Shown in pieces: positions 8,801 to 14,898 of a stretch of DNA of 64,000 nucleotides (positions within the stretch are counted from its first letter, which is position 1; every line of letters starts with the position of its first letter). The stretch spans positions 62,001-126,000 of the forward strand of contig DASUEU010000027.1 in assembly GCA_036274895.1 (NCBI GenBank), in the 5' to 3' direction. Source of the DNA: CALMKX01 sp036274895 (GTDB lineage Bacteria; Acidobacteriota; Thermoanaerobaculia; Multivoradales; SZUA-115). Made by a program: the position numbers and the translations under genes. The notes below the pieces were generated by a model that saw only the letters and a list, made by a program, of their open reading frames with translations, searched no databases and had not been told where the DNA came from.

Positions 8801-10356
8801 GCCATGCTCTCCGAGAGGCGCAGGGTGAAGTAGCCACGGTCCGGGATGGTGCCGCCGGCGGTGTAGATCCACTGCGCCGCCCCCGGCCGGGCGCGCAGGG
8901 TTCCCGCCACCCGGTCGATCGCCACGCGGGCGGTGAGCTCCCGCACCCGGGTGGCGGCGAAGCGCCCGGCGAGCTGCTCCAGCACCAGGTCGAAGGCCCG
9001 GCGGGGCAGGGTGTGGTAAGGGTCCGCCGTGCGCAGGAAGGCCCACAGCTCCTCGATCTTCCAGGTCTCGGAAGCGAGCATCGAGAGCAGCACCTGGGCG
9101 AGCACGTCGAGGGGGTTGGCAATCGGCTGGATGGGCTCGATGTCCTGCTCGAGGACGGCCCGGGCCACCACCGCGGCGTCCAGGAAGTCGCGGCCGAAGA
9201 GGGGGTGGAAGACGCCGCGGGAGACCTCCCCCACCCGGTGCCCGGCCCGGCCCACGCGCTGGATGGCCGAGGCGATCGAGCGCGGCGTGGCGACCAGCAG
9301 CACCTCGTCTAAGTCCCCCACGTCGATGCCCAGCTCGAGGGAGCTGGTGGCCACCAGGGCGGGCAGCTCGCCGCGCTTGAGCCGGCGCTCCACCACCGAG
9401 CGCACCTCCTTCGACAGGGAGCCGTGGTGGGAGTAGACGAAGTCCCTGCCGGCGGCCTCGTTGAGCAGGCGGGTGAGCTTCTCGGCGGTGCGCCGGCTGT
9501 TGGTGAAGATCAGGGTCGAGCGGTGGGCGCGGATCTCTCGTTCGAGGGCGGGCACCAGGCGGTCCCAGAAGGGAACTTCCCCCGCCTCGGGCGCCAGCTC
9601 GGCCGGGAAGCTCACCCGCACGTCGTAGCGCTTGACCATCTCGGTGCGCACCACGGTGACCGGCCGGGGCCGGTAGGCCGGCTCGTCGCCGCCGGCCAGA
9701 AGCTCCCAGCCGCCCACGAAGCGGGCGATGCGCTCCAAGGGCTTGACCGTGGCGGAGAGAGCCACGCGCTGGAAGTCCCCCGACAGGGGCACCAGGCGCT
9801 CGACGGCGGTCATCAAGTGGGTACCCCGCTTGCTGCCGGCGACGGCGTGGATCTCGTCCAGGATGACGGTGGCGAGCCCGTCGAGGATCCCCCGGCCGCC
9901 CTTGGAGGTGAGCAGGAGGTTCAGGCTCTCCGGCGTGGTGATCAGGATCTCGGGCGGGTGCTTGATGAGGCGCTGGCGGTCGGCCGGGGGCGTGTCCCCG
10001 CTCCTCACGGCGCTGCGCAGGCGGGGCACGGGCGAGCCCGCGGCGTCGAAGCGTGCGGCCAGCTCGGCCAGGGGGCGCTCGATGTTGGCCTCGATGTCGG
10101 CGTTCAAGGCCTTCAAAGGCGAGACGTAGAGCACCCGCAGCGTCCCCGCCGGCCAGACGCCGGTGAACAGTCGATCGAGGGCCCACAGGAAGGCGGTGAG
10201 CGTCTTGCCGCTGCCGGTGGGCGCCGTCACCAACACGTGGCGCCCGGCGGCGATCTCCGGCCAGGCCCGAGCCTGCACCTCCGTCGGCTGCCCGAACCGC
10301 TCGCGAAACCACTCGGCGATGACCGGGTGGAAGGGGGCGAGCGGGGAGGGTGCCAT
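5845..10356 (-). CDS. lhr: Lhr-type large DEAD/DEAH helicase
   Basis: This is a ~1503-residue superfamily-2 helicase of Lhr size (E. coli Lhr is about 1,540 residues). Walker A is TAPTGSGKT at residues 44-52 and the DEIH box lies in TVILDEIHAVAG. The SAT motif (RVALSATVKPLERIA) and motif VI (AIQRVGRAGHR) follow. The long C-terminal part contains the winged-helix and beta-barrel-like region of Lhr proteins. Lhr unwinds DNA and RNA:DNA hybrids in an ATP-dependent manner and is linked to DNA repair. ATG 10356 is chosen because the open frame upstream of it runs through a degenerate intergenic repeat. A -10-like TATCCT ends 10 bases before the ATG and there is no Shine-Dalgarno, so the message may be leaderless. 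It converges with the CxxCH gene across a 42-base gap. Confidence 0.88.
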   Translation of the reverse strand: MAPSPLAPFHPVIAEWFRERFGQPTEVQARAWPEIAAGRHVLVTAPTGSGKTLTAFLWALDRLFTGVWPAGTLRVLYVSPLKALNADIEANIERPLAELAARFDAAGSPVPRLRSAVRSGDTPPADRQRLIKHPPEILITTPESLNLLLTSKGGRGILDGLATVILDEIHAVAGSKRGTHLMTAVERLVPLSGDFQRVALSATVKPLERIARFVGGWELLAGGDEPAYRPRPVTVVRTEMVKRYDVRVSFPAELAPEAGEVPFWDRLVPALEREIRAHRSTLIFTNSRRTAEKLTRLLNEAAGRDFVYSHHGSLSKEVRSVVERRLKRGELPALVATSSLELGIDVGDLDEVLLVATPRSIASAIQRVGRAGHRVGEVSRGVFHPLFGRDFLDAAVVARAVLEQDIEPIQPIANPLDVLAQVLLSMLASETWKIEELWAFLRTADPYHTLPRRAFDLVLEQLAGRFAATRVRELTARVAIDRVAGTLRARPGAAQWIYTAGGTIPDRGYFTLRLSESMARLGELDEEFVWERSIGDTFTLGAQGWRISQITHNDVLVVPARGGAAMAPFWRADEQDRGAHLSERVGRFLEWADGEISRPGFAAKLAVEYPLDAAATAELVRLLERQRAATGGALPHRHHLLVERVREAGRPDGRHQVLLHTLWGGKVNRPLALAFAAAWEEANPGSPIDVAHDDGCILLVLPEDLPLDAILGLLAPEDLERLLRKKLEGTGYFGARFRENAGRALLLPRSGLRQRTPLWLSRQRAKKLLEAVRAFPDFPLLAETWRTCLEDELELEVARARLAELAAGEIGVSEVVTSDASPFAEGLRWKLTNTAMYDDDTPLGDARSTVAADLVQELLRAPHLRPAIPLSLVAELEAKRQRLHPGWAPREEGELVEWVKERLLLPEGEWRALLAACARDGLALDLASPALGSRLARVTLPGAEGPAVVALETLPRLARALDVEPGDLGLAGLDGPLPEEAAAALATLLSAPAPEPAAEGLAARRGELAALAAEWARFWGPFPPERLGALFGAFEERVRGVIEALDEERLWVFDRFTEGAEAAEVCDAENLETLLRWRRAASRPSFEALPLSALPHFWGVFQGLAGSEGTQPGSIDALKTRLEQLLGYPAPVSLWEGEILPARLSPYYPSWLDTLTQESELGWLGVGSERITFAFPADLELLRPAAGPDEADASAGGLLDLLAEPPGRWEAIELARRTGRRSAQLQGELWQLAWQAAAACEPFAALRRAALGRFQPIEEAATRPAAGARPGRFRFDRWQGGRAASGRWYALPGTAPPADAVVRDELAKERARLLLGRYGVVFRELVARELPAFEWRGTFRALRLMELSGEVMSGYFFAGIPGPQFASQAAFRQLRQGLPEDVVFWLGALDPASPCGLDLPDLKAGLPRRVPGGYLVYHGARKVVTARRTAAELELAVGPDHPDLPRYLGFLKVLLAREFDPERSLAIETINAEPAAKSRFLAALRPLFGVTSDGAGVKLVKRY

Positions 10357-10433
10357 GGCTTGGGCGAGGATAGCCGGGGAGTGAGCTCCCCGGCTAGGTT
10401 GGCCGCGTCGCTGCGCGACGCGCCCTCGCCCCA

Positions 10434-10484
10434 AGAGATCCCTCGACTGCGGGCCTTCGGCCCTGCGCTGGGGATGACATCGGG
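10434..10484. repeat. Degenerate intergenic palindrome element
   Basis: The stretch has a core hairpin GGGCC-TTC-GGCCC at 10451-10463, flanked by GATCCCTCGACTGC and CTGCGCTGGGGATGAC. These flanks resemble the arms of the larger element at 52409-52501 (GATCCTTCGCTGCG and CAGGATGAC). I read it as a diverged relative of the same intergenic repeat family. Its position shows that the open frame upstream of the helicase ATG is not coding. Confidence 0.45.
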
Positions 10485-10509
10485 GAGGGGCTCGAAGCCC
10501 CCGGAGCAC

Positions 10510-10851
10510 TCAGATCGCGCAGGTGTTGGAGCAGGCCGTGCAGTTGACGTAGTGGTCGTGCCACACGCCCTGGTAGTAGCAGGTCTGGACCCAACAGTTC
10601 TTCAGCTTGCCACCGGAGCAGTTCCGGCACACGTAGTCGGAGTAGAAGCAGCCAGAGCCGTGCTTCATGTCCGGTGCCGGTGCCCCCAGCTCCGGCAGGG
10701 TCGTCTCACCCTCGACCGCGGGCTCCTCGAGCGTCGAGAGGAACTCCTCCTCCGACACCGTGACCAGCTGAACCTCTTCGGCCAGCGCGGACGAGACCGG
10801 AACCAAGGCGAGGACGACTACCAATACAGGGAACAACTTGCGGATCGACAT
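10510..10851 (-). CDS. Small secreted cysteine-rich protein
   Basis: The 113-residue product has a clear signal peptide (KLFPVLVVVLALVPVSSALA, then EE). An acidic linker (SEEEFLSTLEEPAVEGETTLPE) follows, then a compact C-terminal domain of about 50 residues with eight cysteines (GSGC, YVCRNC, KNC, QTC, VNCTACSNTC). The cysteine spacing is compatible with four disulfides or a metal site; I recognise no family. AAGGAG sits seven bases before the ATG and fixes the start. A 12-bp-arm inverted repeat lies just upstream. It could be an exported peptide effector, an inhibitor or a peptide precursor; the layout of acidic leader and Cys-rich core resembles a precursor, but no maturation gene is adjacent. 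Confidence 0.75.
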   Translation of the reverse strand: MSIRKLFPVLVVVLALVPVSSALAEEVQLVTVSEEEFLSTLEEPAVEGETTLPELGAPAPDMKHGSGCFYSDYVCRNCSGGKLKNCWVQTCYYQGVWHDHYVNCTACSNTCAI

Positions 10852-11226
10852 AGCCTCTCTCCTTTGTTATGAAATGTGAAACTTTCAGCGTGAAAGCTTC
10901 ACCCGGACGCCGATCTGGAGTCGAGTCGGGACCAGGCGGAGCGCCGAACTCTCCGCCGTGGAGCTGGTTTCAGGCCATACGATCTTCATCAGCTAAGGTG
11001 CGCGGCGAACTATGAACGGGACAGGGCTCAGGCGCTGCCGCGTCCTCCGGTCTCGACCGCGCCAGGCTGCCGGGGAGTGGGCTCCCCGGCAGCGATGGCC
11101 GCAGGGAGTGGTGCTCGTGGGCTAGGGAGACGGCAGCTTCCTCGCAGTGGACGCTGCGATCGGCGATCGGTCCTCGACTGCACTAGGATTCCCAGCTCAA
11201 CGTCTTGAGGCCGGCGAGAGGCGAGG
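10852..11226. other. Divergent intergenic region
   Basis: This 375-base gap lies between the minus-strand Cys-rich gene and the plus-strand 302-residue gene. Its left end holds the inverted repeat at 10876-10902. A TAGGAT hexamer at 11184-11189 could be the -10 of the rightward gene, but I see no convincing -35. The rest holds only shadow frames. Confidence 0.5.
10876..10902. promoter_or_regulatory. 27-bp inverted repeat upstream of the Cys-rich secreted gene
   Basis: The arms GTGAAACTTTCA and TGAAAGCTTCAC match at 11 of 12 positions around a 3-base centre GCG. On the minus strand it covers a possible -35 (TTTCAC) and ends about 25 bases before the ATG of the Cys-rich gene. The length and position suit a dimeric repressor or activator site more than a terminator, as there is no T tract. 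Confidence 0.55.
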
Positions 11227-12135
11227 ATGACCACCCAGAACCCCAAGTTCGAGCACGTGAAGGTAGCGTTCGACAACGTTCCGCAGCAAGGAAAGCCCCA
11301 CACCTTCACCGTTCCGCTCACCATTCACATTCCGTACTTTCCCCACATCCAGGGAATCGTCCACTACGGCAATCGCTTCGTGTTGTCCCACAACCTCTTT
11401 TCCCCGTACAACGAGGGGCTCTACGTGGTGATGAGCACGCAGAGCTGGGAAGTGACGCAGGTCTTCTGGACGCCGGATTCGGGCTACCCTCATCCGGGTG
11501 GCATGCAAGTGATCGGCGACTACCTGGTGGCGCCGATCGAGGACGGCGGCCCCACGAAGTCGCGCGTTCACTTCTACGATCTCTCCACGATGACGGACAC
11601 CAGCCCTCCGACGCTCCTCGCGACGTACGTCGATCGACCCTCGGGCGGTGCGGGAGCCGCCGGCATGACCAGCTACACCGTCGGCGATACCGAGTATTAC
11701 CTTCTGGCGGTCTACGACAACGGCGCGCTCGACTTCTACCAGTGGGAGGGGAGCCCGGCACCGAGCGACAACTCCCAGAGCCCGCTGTTCTCGGTCACGC
11801 TCAACGCCACCGACTACAGCGCGGTGTGCCTGCTCACGGGCACCGACCAGAAGGTCTACCTGATCGGCTTCCACACCAAGGATTACTGGGGCACCAATCA
11901 GGACTGGGCGAGCCTGCACCACGTGGACCTGGACTCCCAAACCGTCGAGGCGCCCCTGGACAAGCGCCACATGGAGACGACCCACGGCCTCCTCCCGGGT
12001 GCCCTGGGGGTCCATTTCCGCTATGGCGCCGGGCTCGCGATCATCCCCGGCACCGGCGACGCGGACGCGAGCTTGAAGTTCTACGCGACCGCGCGGAACT
12101 TCTTCGAGAGACAGCTCACCACGAACAGCTTCTGA
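11227..12135 (+). CDS. Hypothetical beta-rich (propeller-like) protein
   Basis: This 302-residue product has no recognisable signal peptide or membrane segment. It has many short strand-turn segments of the type found in beta-propellers: HIQGIVHYGNRFVLSHN, YPHPGGMQVIGDYLVAPIED, YYLLAVYDNGALDFYQWE, YLIGFHTKDYWG. It is rich in aromatics and His and has a single Cys. I recognise no catalytic motif or named family. The closest idea is a six-bladed, lectin- or lactonase-like fold, but this is only an impression from the spacing. It lies between divergent and downstream genes of unrelated type. Confidence 0.6.
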   Translation: MTTQNPKFEHVKVAFDNVPQQGKPHTFTVPLTIHIPYFPHIQGIVHYGNRFVLSHNLFSPYNEGLYVVMSTQSWEVTQVFWTPDSGYPHPGGMQVIGDYLVAPIEDGGPTKSRVHFYDLSTMTDTSPPTLLATYVDRPSGGAGAAGMTSYTVGDTEYYLLAVYDNGALDFYQWEGSPAPSDNSQSPLFSVTLNATDYSAVCLLTGTDQKVYLIGFHTKDYWGTNQDWASLHHVDLDSQTVEAPLDKRHMETTHGLLPGALGVHFRYGAGLAIIPGTGDADASLKFYATARNFFERQLTTNSF

Positions 12136-12290
12136 CGCCGGGGGCGCGAGGGTAGGAAGAAGGCGGCAGGGACGGTGCGGGCGTCCCGCTGGCCCATCGG
12201 GATCCGCCGCGCCCCTGGCGGGAGAGGCTCAGCTTCCTGGACCTCGCCACGAACCTCCGCTCCTGGCCGGCGTACTTCCGTCGAACGACG

Positions 12291-12306
12291 GACGGTCTCG
12301 ACCGTC
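12291..12306 (+). promoter_or_regulatory. Short hairpin just ahead of the PQQ-propeller RBS
   Basis: GACGGT-CTCG-ACCGTC forms a 6-bp stem with a 4-base loop. It ends one base before the AAAGGAG ribosome site (12308-12314) of the next gene, so it could affect translation initiation or be the tail of a terminator. Confidence 0.3.
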
Positions 12307-12319
12307 GAAAGGAGCCGCC

Positions 12320-13813
12320 TTGCAACCTCTCCCCTCCTCTCGGCGCCCCGCTGTGCGGCGCGCTCGGGTGTTCTCCTGGCTCGCCCTCATCCCTCTGGCC
12401 TCGGTGCTCGCTCAGGGACCCGCGCCAGCCCCCGATCCCCTCGAAGGCAAGTGGTGGGGTACCACCGGCTCGGTGCGGGAGCGGGTCGAAGTCGGTCTCG
12501 ACTTCCGGCGGGATGCGGCGGGGAAGCTCCAGCTCTACCTCACCCAGCCGATCTCGAGCTACTTCGCCGTACCGACCGAGATGGAGGTGAAGCGGGAGGG
12601 AGACCGCGTGCTGGTGGACGGCCTGCACCTCGCGCTCTCCTTGAAGGGCGACCAGCTCGAGGGCAACTACCCCGGCCCCAACAGCTCGGCGTCCTTCACC
12701 CGGGTCGAGAGCCTACCTGGGGACCCGGGCGTGCCGGACTTCCCCAAGGGTCCCGGGCCGCGCTGGCAGACTCGGCTCCAGGGCCAGATCTGGGCCACAC
12801 CGGCCGTGCGGGATGGCATCGCCTACGTCGGCACCACCGGCGGCGTCATGAACGCCGTCCAGGTGAGCGACGGCCAGCTCGCCTGGACCTTCACCGCCGG
12901 CCGGCCGCTCTTCGGCGAGGCCCTCGCCACGGAGGACGCCCTCTACTTCGTCTGTGACAACGGCATTCTCTTCAAGCTCGACCGCGCCACCGGCAAGGAG
13001 CGCTGGCGCTACGAGCTGGGCGATGGCCAGGTGCCCCGCGTGCTGCCCCATCCCGCCGTCTTCGAGTGGGACTGGCAGGGGCCGAAGCCGGTCATGGCCG
13101 AGGGAGTGGTGTTCGTGGGCTCCGGAGACGGCAGCTTCCACGCCGTGGACGCCGCCACCGGCGAGCGGCGCTGGCGCTTTGCGACCGGCGGCAAGGTGCG
13201 CAACGGGGCGGTGATCGACGACAGCCGGGTGATCTTCGGCAGCAAGGACCACTTCGTCTACGCCCTCGACCGCAAGACCGGCAAGGAGCTGTGGAAGCAC
13301 GAGACCGAGGCACCGATCGACGGCGCGCCGCTGGTGTGGGGCGGCAAGGTGCTGATCGGCAACCGCGGCGGTGGGCTCTACGCGCTCTCGGCCGAGACCG
13401 GCGAGCGACTGTGGCGCACCTTCTTCTGGGGCTCCTGGGTGGAGTCGACGCCGGTTGTGGCGGGCGGGGTGCTCTACATCGGCTCCTCGGACCTGCGGCG
13501 GGTGAGCGCCCTCGACCCGGCGGACGGCCGGGTGCTCTGGCGCACCGACGTGTATGGCTGGACCTTCGGCACGCCGGCGATCGTGGGGGACCGCATGTTC
13601 GCCGGGGCGGCCGGCGGCAGTCCCTACTTCATCCGCCACGTGGCCGGCTTCGCCGCCCTGGAGCGCCAGACCGGCCGCATCCTCTGGCGCTGGCCCATGC
13701 CCGAGGTCCCCGGCGCCCACGAGTGGGGCATCACCGGCTCGCCGGTGATCTCGGGAGACACGGTGGTGGTGGCAACGCTCGAGGGCGGATTGATGGGGTT
13801 CCCGGTGGGGTAG
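12320..13813 (+). CDS. PQQ-like beta-propeller repeat protein, exported
   Basis: The gene starts at TTG 12320, five bases after AAAGGAG. The 497-residue product has a basic N terminus and an export signal (VFSWLALIPLASVLAQG), then a small ~90-residue beta domain. A propeller follows with repeated A-W-type blades: GIAYVGTTGGVMNAVQVSDGQ, LYFVCDNGILFKLDRATGKE, VVFVGSGDGSFHAVDAATGE, VIFGSKDHFVYALDRKTGKE, VLYIGSSDLRRVSALDPADG. The repeat pattern is that of the BamB/PQQ-dehydrogenase superfamily. I see no evidence for a bound PQQ cofactor or dehydrogenase active site, so a scaffold or binding role is more likely. Confidence 0.75.
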   Translation: MQPLPSSRRPAVRRARVFSWLALIPLASVLAQGPAPAPDPLEGKWWGTTGSVRERVEVGLDFRRDAAGKLQLYLTQPISSYFAVPTEMEVKREGDRVLVDGLHLALSLKGDQLEGNYPGPNSSASFTRVESLPGDPGVPDFPKGPGPRWQTRLQGQIWATPAVRDGIAYVGTTGGVMNAVQVSDGQLAWTFTAGRPLFGEALATEDALYFVCDNGILFKLDRATGKERWRYELGDGQVPRVLPHPAVFEWDWQGPKPVMAEGVVFVGSGDGSFHAVDAATGERRWRFATGGKVRNGAVIDDSRVIFGSKDHFVYALDRKTGKELWKHETEAPIDGAPLVWGGKVLIGNRGGGLYALSAETGERLWRTFFWGSWVESTPVVAGGVLYIGSSDLRRVSALDPADGRVLWRTDVYGWTFGTPAIVGDRMFAGAAGGSPYFIRHVAGFAALERQTGRILWRWPMPEVPGAHEWGITGSPVISGDTVVVATLEGGLMGFPVG

Positions 13814-13822
13814 GGGGCGGGA

Positions 13823-13876
13823 TTCTCCTTCCCAGAAGGAGAAAAGGTCGCCAAATTCTCCTTCTCAGAAGGAGAA
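13823..13876. repeat. Two tandem near-identical hairpins
   Basis: TTCTCCTTC-CCA-GAAGGAGAA (13823-13843) and TTCTCCTTC-TCA-GAAGGAGAA (13856-13876) are perfect 9-bp stems with 3-base loops, 12 bases apart. They lie 10 bases after the PQQ-propeller stop. There is no U tract, so a classic intrinsic terminator is not supported. They may stabilise the 3' end of the transcript or belong to a dispersed palindrome family. Confidence 0.6.
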
Positions 13877-13950
13877 CCGAGATCCTGGTCGAGGCCCTCG
13901 CGGGGTCGCTCCGCGAGGCGTCAGGCCAACCTCGGACGGATCGAGCCCGA

Positions 13951-14172
13951 CTCTTCATCAACGGTGGCAGCCAGGCGGTACGCCTGCCCAATGCCTACCG
14001 CTTCGAGAACGCTGAGGAGGTCGAGACCCACCGCCAAGGCCGGCGGGTGATCCTCGAGCCGGTTCGGCGTCGCTTCAGCCCGGAGTTCCTGGCCCTGGCC
14101 GGCAGCGCGCCGGACTTCCTGAGGCCGGTGGAGCCGGCGGCGGCAGTGGACGGCCCTCCGTCTGGAAGTGCT
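13951..14172 (+). pseudogene. Remnant of a VapB-type (SpoVT-AbrB) antitoxin
   Basis: The frame reads LFINGGSQAVRLPNAYRFEN and then GRRVILEPV and FLALAGSAPDFLRPVEP. This is close to VapB antitoxins, which begin with a Met and a few residues before a similar (K/R)LFxNGxSQAVRLP. Here no start codon is in place: the frame is open upstream into unrelated sequence. The adjacent PIN-domain toxin is missing. A nearby frame (from 14162, LEVLDDLLDDLTELRKESLA) may be debris of another gene. I read the locus as a decayed toxin-antitoxin module. Confidence 0.6.
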
Positions 14173-14254
14173 GGACGACCTCCTCGACGACCTCACGGAG
14201 CTTCGCAAGGAGTCGCTGGCCTTCATCTCCGCCTTCCTCGGCAAGCGCGGGCGT

Positions 14255-14770
14255 TCACCGGATCCTCTCCCACACAAACGTCGCCACGATCGCCGCCCCT
14301 CCGGCCGTCCCGGAGCTGGAGCGCAAGGTCAGCTGATCGCCGGCCAGCTCGAAGCTCCGCACCTGCGTGGTGCCTTCCCAGTTGGGGAAGGTGCAGGCGG
14401 TGATTCTGTGGATGACGTTGCGGTTCGGCTCGTCCAGCTCGAACGTTCCCCAGTAGGCGAGGTAACCCTCGAACGCGGCGCGGACCTCGGCGTCGGTGCC
14501 GCGGAGGCGATCGTCGCTGGCGAAGGGGGCGTGCTCCGGCCGGCGGATCTGGAAGGACACGTGCCCGGTCGCGTCGTAGACCAGGAGGCCGCGGGTGCCG
14601 GCCTGGAAGGGGGAGGGGGACGGCCTGCCATCGGCCTGGCGGACCTCCGCCGAGACCAGGACCCACGACCCGAGCAGCGAGCTTGCGGCCGGAGGCTCGG
14701 CGGCGCAAGGGGCGACCCCGAGGAGGACGAGGGTTCCGGCGAGGAGACCACGGGCGAGAGCTGAGATCAC
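14255..14770 (-). CDS. Exported lipocalin-like protein
   Basis: GTG at 14770 follows GGAGG by five bases and beats the upstream ATG at 14803. The ~171-residue product has a signal peptide (ARGLLAGTLVLLGVAPCAA). The mature region reads LLGSWVLVSAEVRQADGR, then GLLVYDATGHVSFQIRRP and YWGTFELDE. This matches the pattern of bacterial lipocalin-like domain proteins, in which G-x-W opens the barrel. Such proteins bind small hydrophobic ligands; no ligand can be inferred. It is divergent from the malic enzyme gene. Confidence 0.7.
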   Translation of the reverse strand: MISALARGLLAGTLVLLGVAPCAAEPPAASSLLGSWVLVSAEVRQADGRPSPSPFQAGTRGLLVYDATGHVSFQIRRPEHAPFASDDRLRGTDAEVRAAFEGYLAYWGTFELDEPNRNVIHRITACTFPNWEGTTQVRSFELAGDQLTLRSSSGTAGGAAIVATFVWERIR

Positions 14771-14898
14771 GGGAACCTCCAAGAGCGGGTGGACGGCGAG
14801 CACCGGCCCCTGGCCCGCTCCACGGTGTCGCTGGCGGGCCGCCGGTGGCTACCCATGAGGACGGGTTCTCGGCCCGTTGCCGTGGCTACACTCTGTTC

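Noticed and set aside
10357..10509. N-terminal extension of the Lhr-type helicase
   Set aside because: The extra 51 codons run through a degenerate palindromic repeat and are Arg/Pro-rich; ATG 10356 gives the family N terminus.
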